Shown here piece after piece: positions 25,211 to 36,409 of a stretch of DNA of 64,000 bases (position 1 is its first letter; each line of letters opens with the position of its first letter). The notes below the pieces were generated by a model. The model did no database searches. It had not been told where the DNA came from and saw only the letters and a program-made list of their open reading frames with translations. Origin of the DNA: Terebella lapidaria (Eukaryota > Annelida > Polychaeta > Terebellida > Terebellidae). Where the stretch lies: positions 31,045,950 to 31,109,949 of the forward strand of contig OX424569.1 of assembly GCA_949152475.1 (NCBI GenBank). The letters are read 5' to 3'. The position numbers were made by a program, and so were the translations under genes.

Positions 25211-25478
25211 GGAGTGTAACTATCGATCTATTACCACCAATAAAGTCAAATTTTTACGATTCCAGTAACAAACGTAAAATACAACATTTTGCAATAGAAA
25301 CAAAGCCCGACCAAATACTTTATCAAAAGACACACTGGCGTCATCAGGGGCACCCGATGGAATTAGTATACAACTGCCCAACAACCTCTGGAAATAATTT
25401 ACAAATCCGAAACAAACCCCATGGAATAGATATATGACAAGTACATAAGTACCTAATCACAAGCCATAAGAGCTTTGT
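25211..25478 (+). repeat. Dispersed 361-bp repeat inserted in the LINE
   Basis: A partial copy from GTAACTATCGATCTATTACC to CCTAATCACAAGCCATAAG interrupts the LINE frame between its KALMAC and NGLAPDYL parts. It is in antisense orientation to the LINE. It lacks about 40 bp in the middle and the last fifth compared with the 33.65-kb units. Confidence 0.85.
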
Positions 25479-26099
25479 AAACCATTAAAACTACTTTATA
25501 GTGGATTTTCGCATGGATCGGTAGCCAATGAAGCCTTCTCAAGACTGGAGTAATATGGTCATATCGCCTGGTATGGGTCAGCAATCTGGCCGCAGAGTTC
25601 TGGACGCGCTGGAGACGAGCCAAAAGAGAAGTTGGTATTCCATTCAGCAAAATGTTGTAATTGTCCAACTTTGATGTCACGAAGGCACAGACCACCCTTT
25701 CAACACTGGCATAGTTCAAGTACCAGCGAATCTTGCTTATGTTGTGCAGACTGAATGTAGCTGAGCGGCAGACAGCCTTAACTTGATCTTCCATGGACAT
25801 AACACTGTCAAACAAGGCACCTAGGTTGCAAGCAGCGACAGTTGATGGGTCCAGAGATGTGTTGCCCATGATAATGTTAATTGTTGGTGAAGGTTTCCGG
25901 AACTTAGACATACGCAAAAGCATGATGGCGGAAGGTTGGTAGCTTCGAAAAGTTTCTTCTAGATAAACTAGGTGTTAGGCATGATTTGTCTATAACACAT
26001 ACATGAGGCGAATTGAGAGATATACTTCATGTTGCGGCAGAGTAATCAAGCCGCAAATTTGATCGATTCCTGAGCAAAAACGGTTTGAAGTTTGCGACG

Positions 26100-27267
26100 A
26101 TTACTACGGTAACGTTAGTCGCCCACTACAGTAACGCCAGTTTTCAAATTTCAAGTACTACCGTAACGCATGTTTGAACCCATACTTCAAAATGCATTTT
26201 ATTTTTATTGGATCATAATATATGACTCCGGTTAAGAATGGATAGTGGCGATATTGTTGTAATATGTATGTAGATAGTTTACCACGAGGTAGGGACAATT
26301 TATTTGGGAATTTCCCATGCAAACCAAGTTTCATCGGGGTGCAGCTGCACCTTGGGACTATATGGGATTTCGACAGCAGAGTGACCTCCAACCCCAACAC
26401 CTAGTGACTATAGACAATTTTTCTTCCACAAACTGTGCCCGGTAGTAATCTCCACTTCGATATCACCTAGATGGCCTTTGAATTTACCTTCAAAATGTTT
26501 AAGGTACGTTTGACTTGCCGTTATCAGAACATAGTGCAAACAAAAACAAGTGAAGATTCCTTTATTCATGCTACGCATTAATTGTTTTTATTGGGAGAAT
26601 AAGGTGCATTTTACAGAAAGCTACAAATTATGTTATCAATCTGCATTATGCAAGTAGATCCGACTGGTATGAATATTTCAAATGTCTAAGTTTGGCTGAA
26701 ATATATCAATGCTCATACGAGCTGGTCAAAACATTGACCCTGCTAGATGCAAAAATGGTTTCTCCAGAAGAGGGCGTGCAATACAAATCACGTCTCTACT
26801 GAAGTTACTTCAACAAATTTGCAGTAGCCACCGGTATATATTACATATTATTAGATCTATACAAAAACAGTCACACAACATAACACACAACTGTACCTCC
26901 TCACCCATCTCATGTAAAAGTTCTGGTTTTTTTTTTTATCGAAATATTTGGTTGAAACATTGCAAGATACAAATATAGAAATAGAGAATGAAAGCTTTAG
27001 GTTAACGTTACGGTAGTACACACTCGGCATCTCCCGATGTGACGTTACGGTAATATGCAGCCGATTTCTATTTTATATTTTCTGACTAACTGAGGGTGAT
27101 ATCACCAAAATAACTTTCACCATTAGATGCGTAACGTTAAGAAGTACCAAAGCGCACTATTGAACAAGAGTGACATGTGTACTAGAAACGATAATTTCAA
27201 GAAAACCACTCGAGCTACTCGCACGCCGCCATCGTCCCTTACTACCGTAACGTCGCGTTACGGTAGT
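26100..27267. mobile_element. Non-autonomous DNA element with inverted ACTACCGTAACG motifs (candidate)
   Basis: The left side has three forward 12-mers: ACTACGGTAACG (26103-26114), ACTACAGTAACG (26125-26136) and ACTACCGTAACG (26157-26168). The right side has the reverse complement at 27006-27017 and 27043-27054 (one change), and ends in an adjacent forward and reverse pair, ACTACCGTAACG-TCG-CGTTACGGTAGT (27241-27267). Forward motifs on one side and reverse on the other suit subterminal transposase-binding repeats. The element sits inside the LINE. Exact ends and target duplication are unclear, and no transposase is visible. Confidence 0.55.
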
Positions 27268-27900
27268 GGGGTTCCTACTGTGAAAAGCGCTGTCTCAGTC
27301 GAGTAGTGACTCCTATATGCCGACTGCATTGGTTCATAGAGACTGTTCTCTTTGAGATATTGGTGTAGTTGTGTTGCAACGACACGCTCCAAGACCTTAG
27401 ACCAGAACGGCAAGTTTGACACTGGTCGGTAGTTGGATAATGTTTGTGGATCGAGGGTGCATTTATTGAGAATTGGAGTAATTACGGCCGATTTGTAGCA
27501 GGCAGGCACGATCCCATTCCTCAGACTGCTATTGATTAGGTCTGTCACAGGACTGGTGAGTGTATTTGCACATTGCTTGATTAGGTAAACCGGCATTGGA
27601 TCCAGAGAGCTCGATTTGTTAGGCGCTTCAGATATAAGTTTATTTATGTCCGTTTCTGTGACTGGTGCAAAAGTGCACAACACAGAGGGTGGCTCGATAG
27701 GAGGAGCAATGGGGTCTTCAACGTGTTATTCTGGGGCAGAGTCCAACTTAGCACGAATATTAGTGATTTTGGTTTTGAAGAAACTTCTAAACCTCTCAGC
27801 TACATGTAGTTCCATGCCTAAAATATTGAACAAATACTTGTTCCCTGTTGTTCCCTGCAATAAGTTAGGAACGGGACAAGATGACATAATAGGTTAGACA

Positions 27901-28160
27901 ACAATCAATACCAACCATATTCAACAGTGCATGGCAAGAGCAACATATATGAAAGAAACATACTAGTCTAGCCCACACTGAAAACATAAGACAAGACCCC
28001 TAAAGTGAGGTTTTTGAAGGTTCATAAGGTTCATAACAACCAATACCAACCGTACTCAACAGTGCATGACAAGAACAACACATATGAAAGAAACATACTA
28101 GTCTAGCCCACACTAAAAACATAAGACAACACCCCTAAACTGAGGATTGTGAAGGAGATA
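27901..28160. repeat. 135-bp tandem duplication
   Basis: ACAATCAATACCAACC at 27901 recurs as ACAACCAATACCAACC at 28036. The following sequence (ACTAGTCTAGCCCACACT, then ACCCCTAAA) repeats in step with roughly ten percent differences. Confidence 0.85.
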
Positions 28161-28400
28161 TATTTCTTTCGACAGTTCATGAATAATTCATCAGGGTGGA
28201 CCAATCCCTAAAGTACTTGCATATATTGGTATCAGGTATGTCGGACTGTTCAAATCAGCCTACATTCAGAGCTGAATCTACACGGGTACAAAATCAGTTG
28301 GCTCGGAATGTCCTGCGATGCCTGAGTTCATATTTAAAGCTACTATGCACCATCAACTAAATGAGATCTCGAATATCAGCTCTTGTCACACGCTCTACAC
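28160..28400 (+). repeat. Decayed copy of AMOP-gene upstream DNA
   Basis: GTTCATGAATAATTCATCAG with the following AATC..AAAGTACTTGCATATATTGG stretch matches the segments about 950 bp upstream of AMOP gene 1 (near 37,985) and gene 2 (near 44,225). No AMOP exon follows at the expected distance, so this is a remnant of a duplicated unit. Confidence 0.6.
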
Positions 28401-29480
28401 GAAGAGTAATTTCATTAAATCAAAAACTAAATAAACATTATGTGCAACTTTTTAAACTGCATAATACGAATATTTCATTCATGAAATATGATACATATTT
28501 ATCAAAATAAAGAAGTTTGGACTGGGTAAACAATAATCCCTCATATTCGGACGGGTCCGAAATTTGTAATTGATTGCACTCAGTGCAATCAATCAAATAG
28601 TTACGTAGATCAATCAAATATTACATATTTGAAAATGCAGTGCCCGGCAGTTCAACTCATCAAAAACCGACTGCAAACTGCATCGGTTACAGGAATAGGC
28701 TCGATTATTCGGAAACCTTTCGAACACAACATGTTCTTTTAACGTTTGGGGATTTTGCCCGAATTTTAGTGTTTTTGAACAGAGAACTGAATTCTAATTG
28801 CCTCGGATTTACTCAATTGAAAAGTAGCTTTATCAATCGATAACAAGCTGTGATTGAACAGTGGCTGGTTCCAGAGATATTGTGTGTTAATTTGGTTTCG
28901 GATGAGCACATTTTCGGAAATTTCTCATCATCTTTTTAGTACTGCATCAATTTAAAGTGTAATACGAGAGCATGACATCTCCTTGATAATAATTTAACCT
29001 AGAGGTCGGGGATTATATGCAATTATTCATGTATATACGTGCGTCATGGATTGGTGAGTATAATTTAATTAAATGTTATGAAAGCTAACAGTCACTGACA
29101 AGTAGTTGATTTAACTGTTACCCTCCGAAACCAAACGGGGACTATTTTGTACAATTTCAGCAACGTTCTTTCGTATATGTGTGAGGTGAGGTGTGTGTGA
29201 AAATTTTCGTGTGTGTGCAAATTGTAGATGTCAAGAAATATTTATGAAAATAAAACAACAGTTATGTTATATACCTGTTCTTATCATATAAAATAATGAT
29301 ATCCCCAATAGGATAACCTCAACAAAGAAAACAGATATCTCGAGGCATAACGACAATAATTGCACCTCGTATGCAGTAGGTATGTTTGATATCGAGCCAC
29401 AACTTCACGTTCAAATTCGATGATGTCCAACTTCTGATGAAGACTAAACTGGTTCGTTGTCTCCTTATTCCGTGAAGCTG
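28400..29480. other. No gene seen
   Basis: AT-rich DNA. No exon, RNA gene or clear repeat could be supported here. Confidence 0.45.
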
Positions 29481-32400
29481 CCTGGAATAATCACTCGTTG
29501 ATTGAATTATTTATGTTTTGCCATTAACTCTGACCTTGTCTGATCTCTGTCGTTAAGCTCCTTAATAGCATATAGGGATCCCATATAAAGATTTTCATTG
29601 GATTATCGTGATCTTTACTGAGATACCCTTGACGTCTTAGGTTGTTATCTGATATGGGAGGCAATCTTCTATCCTTCATCTGTCACATGGAATTTATAGT
29701 GTGTGGACGAAAGGAATGGAAATATAATGTACCACCAAAACATTGTATAATAATGTTTTAGCACAGTTTACGTAGATGGGTAAAAAAAACTACACTGCCC
29801 ATATAAATATTACTGACACGAATGAATTATATTGTGTTAGTGCTGTTGTATTTTTCCTTTGCGTGGATATATAATAGTCATATAAATATATCCCAAACGC
29901 AACCTGTAGCTTCGATACAGTGCGTTTGGATAAATTGGGACAATTGCAGCTTAAAATTGTAATGAAAGGAATTGCTTTTATAAAGTGGGACAGGTCATTT
30001 ATAATTCAGAATACCACTGCAATTGGCCAGACAGACGTGATGCATTGGAAACCGCTCTCCGCCCGTAACGAGTTTAGATATGTCTGGGTAGGAATGTTCA
30101 CTTCATATCAGTGCTCCGCCTCGTGAGGAAACTTGTTACATTGAACAATGGGTATGCAAAAATGCTTCATACTATACCGAATCTTCAAAAACAATGTACT
30201 TCTGTATGCATGTTATGCGACTACTCCCTGTTTAGTCCATAAAGGGGTAGGTGACTAATTTGTACAGGTTTTATAAAACATGGTTCTTGATCTCGATATC
30301 CACTGAACTTCATCCTCTGATTGAATTACTCGTGTTTTACCATCAACTGTGACCTGTCTGATCTTTGTTGATAAGGCCCTTATTACATACCCTCAATACA
30401 TATAGCATAATGGGATCACAAATATAGATGTTCATCTGATTATCTTGATGTTTACCGAGATACGTATGACATCTTAGATTGATATTTCGACCGTTTTCTC
30501 GCGTCTGTCGGATTGAATCAAGTGTCTTTTGGAGATACAGAGCCCGGAGTTTGTTTGTACATTCACTCGATGGAGTACATGTATGAAATATATGGCCGAA
30601 GGAAATATAGGCACGTTGTTATTGGAATTATAACAAAAGTTACGGCAATATCTAGCAGGGATCGGAAGATCACCTCTGCACAAACTGTAACTCCGATACA
30701 GTGCATACATTTAGACTGTACTGAATTTAGAAGTGGAAGAATTGGTTCTATAGTGGGTGACAGGTCATTTATAATTCAGCAGACCACTACATTTGCCCCG
30801 ACAGACGTGATGCATTGAAGGTGTCCTCCCGCCTGTAAAGAGGTTAAATGTGTCTGGGTAGAAATAATCACTCCCTATCACTGGCCACGGGATTAAGTTT
30901 ACTCTGAACTACAGACATGCAACAAATACTCATATCAATGTGCACGTGGCGCCGGAAACACCTTATGTATAATTTTTTTTTGGTCAATTTATTTAAACAC
31001 AATTTATGGCAGAGAGAGTGCGCTTTATGCTTTTGAAGTGTGTTTCTGGCAAGTAGAGCAGATAAAACAAGGTTCAATATCGTGAACCAGAATAGTTGTA
31101 AAAATCATATGTTATCACACAAAACTACAACAGTTTTCGAGCATAATTATTAATCGAAAATTAGTTTGTGGTCCATATCGATCCACATGTGGGATCATTG
31201 CTCTTCAGTCATACCCGGCGCTTAAACGAGGTCCGGTATGTTATTTTGTTGTATCCCTGGGGAATTTGACACATGGATTTAATTACCTCATGTGGGACCA
31301 ACAAACGTTTGGGTATAAATTAAAAGTTACTTCAGGGATTGTTAATTTTTTTCAATATAACAATCAATAACAGTGGGTTACCAATAAACCCTCGTTGCTG
31401 TAACTCCTGGGGGAATTTTGACACATGAAACTAATTAACTCGTGTGGGGAATACAAGCTGCCGAGGCGCAGTAATACAAGGCTAGTGACAAGGTCAAATG
31501 AGCAGGCAGATGTAAGGGTGGGGCTTTTTTCCTGCTGGAAAGTCACATAATGTGTACGTCAGGTGTTTCCAACTTATTTCACATGAGCTTGGAGAAACTC
31601 AGCTCTTGTTATAAGTTATAGAAACCCTGAAAATTCAAAACGTTTTTGCGAATTTAGAAAAAAAATCCAAGTAGGAGTTCCCACAACTTCGCAACAGGCC
31701 ACGCCCCCTTGGCAACCACGGAATAAAATCCCACTATTCGAGATAGCAAATATCGCAACTTCTGTTACACATTCGATTTGTGAAACTAACTATGTGGTTG
31801 ACTTTGCTTAACTCGGCCGTCTGTGCGCCGGAAGTACAGAACTAGTATCATCTCACTTTATTCAGAATACCATGAATACTGTGGTGTTAAACAACCCTCT
31901 TTTGTTCTTTGGACTTTTACGTTTTTATGACTTGGGAATAAGTTGCTTCTGCTCGAGTTATATCGCGAGTGTCGATGAACAAAACTCCAAAATCTTGGTC
32001 TCTACACCACAGGAAGTTCGTTTCTGGATTGCATTACTTGAGTTTATAATTTTCTTTGACCTTGTTTGGCCTCGATGGTAGGTTCCTAATAACATGAAGG
32101 GATCACATATACAGAGCCTCATCTGATTATCTTGATGCCTGTAGAGATACACTTGGCTTCTCCTGTTGTCATCTGACCAGAAAGTCAATCGTTCATCTTT
32201 GGGAACCGGACACACTGTTTTAGATAGACGCCATCAAAATCTGCTTTTATTCGTGGTAAAAGGTTAATGCTTACATTTTACTGTTTCAAACAGTTTCGTA
32301 TGCCGTTTTTGCGTTAATAGTTTTATATAACAGTGAAAATAATTTTTCCAATTAATACTCATACTAAAGAACCATATTGTCTAATCTGTGATATATCAAT

Positions 32401-32680
32401 TGTTTTTAAAAAGTTCCGTATATGACGTAGTCTTCTAGAAATAACTCAGTCACAATCTGTAGTTCCGATTAGGTGCAAACGTTCAGGACACTGTCAGACA
32501 AATCTAGATGTGGGGGAATTGGTTCAATGAGATGAAACAGCTCATTTATAATTCAGGAGACTTCTACATTCGCCCAGACGTGTTGCATTGGAAACCTTTC
32601 TCCACTTGTAATGGGTTCAAAAGTGTCTGGGTACGAATATTCACTTCTTATCAGTGCTCGCCATAACAATGTAGCATAAA
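29480..32680. repeat. Three diverged tandem copies of a segment found upstream of AMOP gene 1
   Basis: Two linked landmarks recur. The first has GACCTTGTCTGATC-type sequence followed by GATTATC.TGAT and GAGATAC; the second has TTTATAATTCAG, then TGATGCATTGGAAACC-type and GTCTGGGTA. They occur as pairs at about 29.50/29.99, 30.34/30.77 and 32.05/32.56 kb, and in worn form at 36.43/36.72 kb. No coding frame is shared, so these are decayed segmental duplicates. Confidence 0.65.
31388..31575 (+). repeat. Dispersed repeat 'GGCGTAGGGATACAAGG', copy
   Basis: GGGAATTTTGACACATGAAA, then GCTGCCGAGGCGCAGTAATA and GTGACAAGGTCAAATGAGCA occur in the family order. A shorter fragment of the same start (GGGGAATTTGACACATGG) lies just before, at about 31,258-31,275. 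Confidence 0.75.
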
Positions 32681-33470
32681 CTATTTCCGAAATCCGTTAA
32701 AAATTAATTGGCTAGCATACGTACGATGATATAATCCGTTACAACCTCTGTAGTGGAGTTTGAACATACAAGGAAACCCACGTTGTGAACAAAATGTTTA
32801 CATCTGCGCTATTAATATAAACATAAACAAAGACTCAACTCTGGAGACAGTGTTTGATTACTCTTACACAAAAAATCTAAAACCAAACAAACCACGGTTA
32901 CTCATACCTGCAAAAGTGACTCATGATGATTGACACCAGTGTCATAAATGATATTGGATTCATGTATATTTTTTTATTCATACTAATATTGCGAATAAAA
33001 AAGAAATTGAACAAAACAGTTGAATGTATATATATGTTAACACTATGCCAAAAGTACGTGCTACTGAACATTGCTTAACCAATTTATTGGCGAGGCAATG
33101 TGCCTTTGGTTTTCAAAGCATGTTCCTGAAAAGTAGAACAGTGGTGAGTCAACTTTCGAATTTCAATGTCATGAAACAGAATGTTAGAAGAAATCAGGAG
33201 GGATTACACAACACCACCAACCCCATCTGTGGCGTGTTGTAGCTTGGGACCAGAACATGCATGTGTTACGATCAACTATAAAACTGATCACCACATGATA
33301 ATCATAGGATCACAGTAAAAATTAGGATAGTTAATCACAGATGACGTTAGGATACCTAATGACATACAAAGCATCGATATACATTACAAATGGAGAGATG
33401 AATTGTTATGTAAATATTTACCAAATCTGAGGGCCATCTAGCAATCATCATGGAAAACCTAATTGAAATC
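32680..33470. other. No gene seen
   Basis: AT-rich spacer. No exon or repeat landmark could be supported. Confidence 0.45.
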
Positions 33471-33650
33471 TAAAACTTAATTCTGAAAGCAAGGGGAGAC
33501 CTAGCAGAAGGAACATTACGCACAATACATCGTCAAACGCCTGGGACTTGTATCCATTTGGAAGGTGTCAGATTAATGTCTACCTGTTTTGAGAGGTCAA
33601 GGCTACGGTGAATTATATCCTACATCAGCGTAGGCAATGCTTCTCAGAAT
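33470..33650 (+). repeat. Decayed copy of AMOP upstream segment
   Basis: CGTCTGGGACTTGTATCCG-type sequence (here CGCCTGGGACTTGTATCC), then GGAAGGTGTCAGATT and CCTGTTTTG.GAGGTCAAGG, matches 37,110-37,230 upstream of gene 1 and 43,325-43,450 upstream of gene 2. The 361-bp tandem array begins directly after it. Confidence 0.7.
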
Positions 33651-34889
33651 GTAAGTATCAATCTATTACCACCAATACAATCAGATTTTGATGATGCCAA
33701 TAAGGAACGTAAAATACATTTTGCAATAGAAACAAAGCCCGACCAAATAGTTTATCCAAAGACACACTGGCGTCATCAGGGGCAGACAGTGTGTTAAATT
33801 TAGTTGTTTCTACTGTACACCTGATGGAATTAGTATACAACTGCCCAACAACCTATGAAAATAATTTAGAAATCCGAAACCAACCCCATGGAATAGATAC
33901 ATGACAAGTACAAAAGTACCCAATCACAAGCCAGAAGGCAACTGAGTTGATGGTATCCTCGGGGACAGATTTAACGTCCGCCAGCAGTGACACCGACTCA
34001 GTGGTATGAATGTAAGTATCAATCTATTACCACCAATACAATCAGATTTTGATGATGCCAATAAGGAACGTAAAATACATTTTGCAATAGAAACAAAGCC
34101 CGACCAAATAGTTTATCCAAAGACACACTGGCGTCATCAGGGGCAGACAGTGTGTTAAATTTATTTTTTTCTACTGTACACCTGATGGAATTAGTATACA
34201 ACTGCCCAACAACCTATGAAAATATTTTTAGAAATCCGAAAGCAACCCCATGGAATAGATACATGACAAGTACAAAAGTACCCAATCACAAGCCAGAAGG
34301 CAACTGAGTTGATGGTATCCTCGGGGACAGATTTAACGTCCGCCAGCAGTGACACCGACTCAGTGGTATGAATGTAAGTATCAATCTATTACCACCAAGA
34401 CAGTCAGATTTTGATGATGCCAATAAGGAACGCAAAATACATTTTGCAATAGAAACAAAGCCCGACCAAATAGTTTATCCAAAGACACACTGGTGTCATC
34501 AGGGGCAGACAGTGTGTTAAATTTAGTTGTTTCTACTGTACACCTGATGGAATTAGTATACAACTGCCCAACAACCTATGAAAATAATTTAGAAATCCGA
34601 AACCAACCCCATGGAATAGATACATGACAAGTACAAAAGTACCCAATCACAAGCCAGAAGGCAACTGAGTTGATGGTATCCTCGGGGACAGATTTAACGT
34701 CCGCCAGCAGTGACACCGACTCAGTGGTATGAATGTAAGTATCAATCTATTACCACCAATACAATCAGATTTTGATGATGCCAATAAGGAACGTAAAATA
34801 CATTTTGCAATAGAAACAAAGCCCGACCAAATAGTTTATCCAAAGACACACTGGCGTCATCAGGGGCAGACAGTGTGTTAAATTTAGTT
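33651..34889 (+). repeat. Tandem array of a 361-bp repeat, 3.4 copies
   Basis: Units start with GTAAGTATCAATCTATTACC at 33651, 34012, 34374 and 34735, giving periods of 361, 362 and 361 bp. The fourth copy stops near 34,889. Copies are nearly identical. Each holds ACACACTGGCGTCATCAGGG, GTACACCTGATGGAATTAGT and GGACAGATTTAACGTCCGCC. Single diverged copies occur elsewhere in the window in both orientations (16.2, 16.4, 25.2, 40.9 and 43.1 kb), so this dispersed element has become a local satellite here. Confidence 0.95.
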
Positions 34890-36400
34890 ACTGCTGCATC
34901 AAACTATTCCCATCAATACAACGTGGTTCTGATGATGGAAATAACACCTTTTTGGAATAAAAAATCTAACCCCGACCAAATATTTACATTCCGGCACTGT
35001 GGGTGAATATTAGTTTCCTGTATCCACTATCTTGCTAATGATGCAATGAAATAGAGTGTTATACTGAAGTTGTAGTCTCGTAGTTTTTTTCAGTGCACAA
35101 ATATTCGATAATTGAAATTATCATATAAATAAATATTCTGTCTGATCGAAAGACAAATATTCGATAATTGAAATCTTCATATAAATAAATATTTTGTCTG
35201 ATCGAAGAAGTATCATTTTGAACATTTTCCGAAGACTTTTGACAATGAGTTCACTGCTAGATCTACCTAGTCTAGCAGTTGAGCGCATGTTTCCTTGTTG
35301 CGGATCATAAACAGTCAGGTTGTTTGAGAAGAAGTTTGGGTATGGGAAAAATGGGATATATCCATATAATCATGTCTTTCTTCCAAGAACAGAATATTTA
35401 CTAAGATAATTCTTTTCTAGACTTGGGTATACCGGGTATGCTTATAAATACTCCAGTGCTCAGTGTAGCGGGTCACGATACCTGGAATTTAACGCATGGA
35501 ACTAATTACTTCTCGTGAGGAATTCCAGCTCGTGGGAATTTCCAGCTACTGAAGCGTAAGGGATACAAGATATGTGACAAGATCAGTTAAGCAGACAAGT
35601 GGTACATAGGAGACATCGTTACTGCTGGAATGTAACATTGTATTGAATGAGAATACTTGAGAGAATGGGTACTTGTTTTTAGGTTACCGAACTTTTGGTC
35701 CAATAACCTATTGCAATGGCGTTACGTCCGTCATCATCCGTCTAAATTTTATCTTTATAATTTTTGAATTTCAGCGAGTTTTTCAGCGATTTTGCGCAAA
35801 AATCCCTACAAATATTTCAAGAGGGAGGTATTTTTTAGTTTTTGCAACTCTTTCGAAATTTTCGATAAAACAGCCATTTTTTCAAAAAATGTTCAGACAG
35901 TTTCGAGATTTTGTATACCCTTGTAATATGTATAGATTTCGTTGCCCTCCAATTACGGGTTTCCGTGTGACGGCCATTTTGATTTTCCGAAGGGTCGGCG
36001 AAAAAAAAATTGTTTGTCCCAAATCAAGTCATTATTCGTTTTGAGTCATTTTTGAGCCAAAACATATTTTTGTTTTCTACTTTGGAAAATGTTTGCACTA
36101 GAAAATCTTCGGCACTTTTTCCCTTCCTAATGGGGACTGACACAAATGTATTCATATAATACTTGAAAATAGAGATTGGATATTGGCACTTTCAAAAGGG
36201 GAGTCATATATGATGATTTGTGTAGTGATCTTGGATTTGATCTTCGATGAACCTGAAAGGTCAAAACTGCAACTTTTTGTCAAACGTTTTGATCAAATTT
36301 GGAATTACATTACTACCCTTCGAACTTTTGCAGCAGAGCCCTCAGGGCCAAGGGGCCTATTGTTTTGTTCATATCGATACCCCCTAACCTTTCTTGGAAG
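34890..36400. other. No gene seen; contains a 56-bp tandem duplication and a dispersed-repeat copy
   Basis: ACAAATATTCGATAATTGAA begins at 35,097 and again at 35,153, so a 56-bp unit is doubled to about 35,207. A worn copy of the GGCGTAGG dispersed repeat lies at about 35,465-35,650 (ATGGAACTAATTACT, GAAGCGTAAGGGATACAAG). A 123-codon open frame at 35,673-36,044 looks random. No gene could be supported. Confidence 0.5.
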
Positions 36401-36409
36401 AATCATCTG

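Larger units (their letters stand above)
24782..27850 (-). mobile_element. CR1/L2-like LINE, broken, with two nested insertions
   Basis: Read on the minus strand, pieces of a non-LTR reverse-transcriptase protein appear in order. The N-terminal RT side is at about 27,830-27,271 (KSSSLDPMPVYLIKQC, LSNYRPVSNLPFWSKVLERV, MQSAYRSHYSTETALF). The C-terminal side is at 25,923-25,476 (KLDNYNILLNGIPTSLLARL, RRLHWLPIHAKIHYKV), and the very end is at about 25,210-24,970 (TGYYGDRAFSVVGPELWKSP, LKTHLF). A 3' UTR with TAGCGC and TCGATGCGCT motifs and an (ATT)n tail ends at 24,782. The RT core with the YADD region is absent. The upstream frame holds an internal stop near 27,717, so the copy is dead. The gaps at 25,211-25,475 and 25,926-27,270 are filled by other repeats. 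Confidence 0.85.

Noticed and set aside
24782-27850. Retrovirus or LTR element
   Set aside because: The protein pieces are of the non-LTR type (LINE C-terminal RAFSVVGPELW motif), with an (ATT)n tail and no long terminal repeats. I saw no retroviral, Polinton-like or envelope remains elsewhere in the window.
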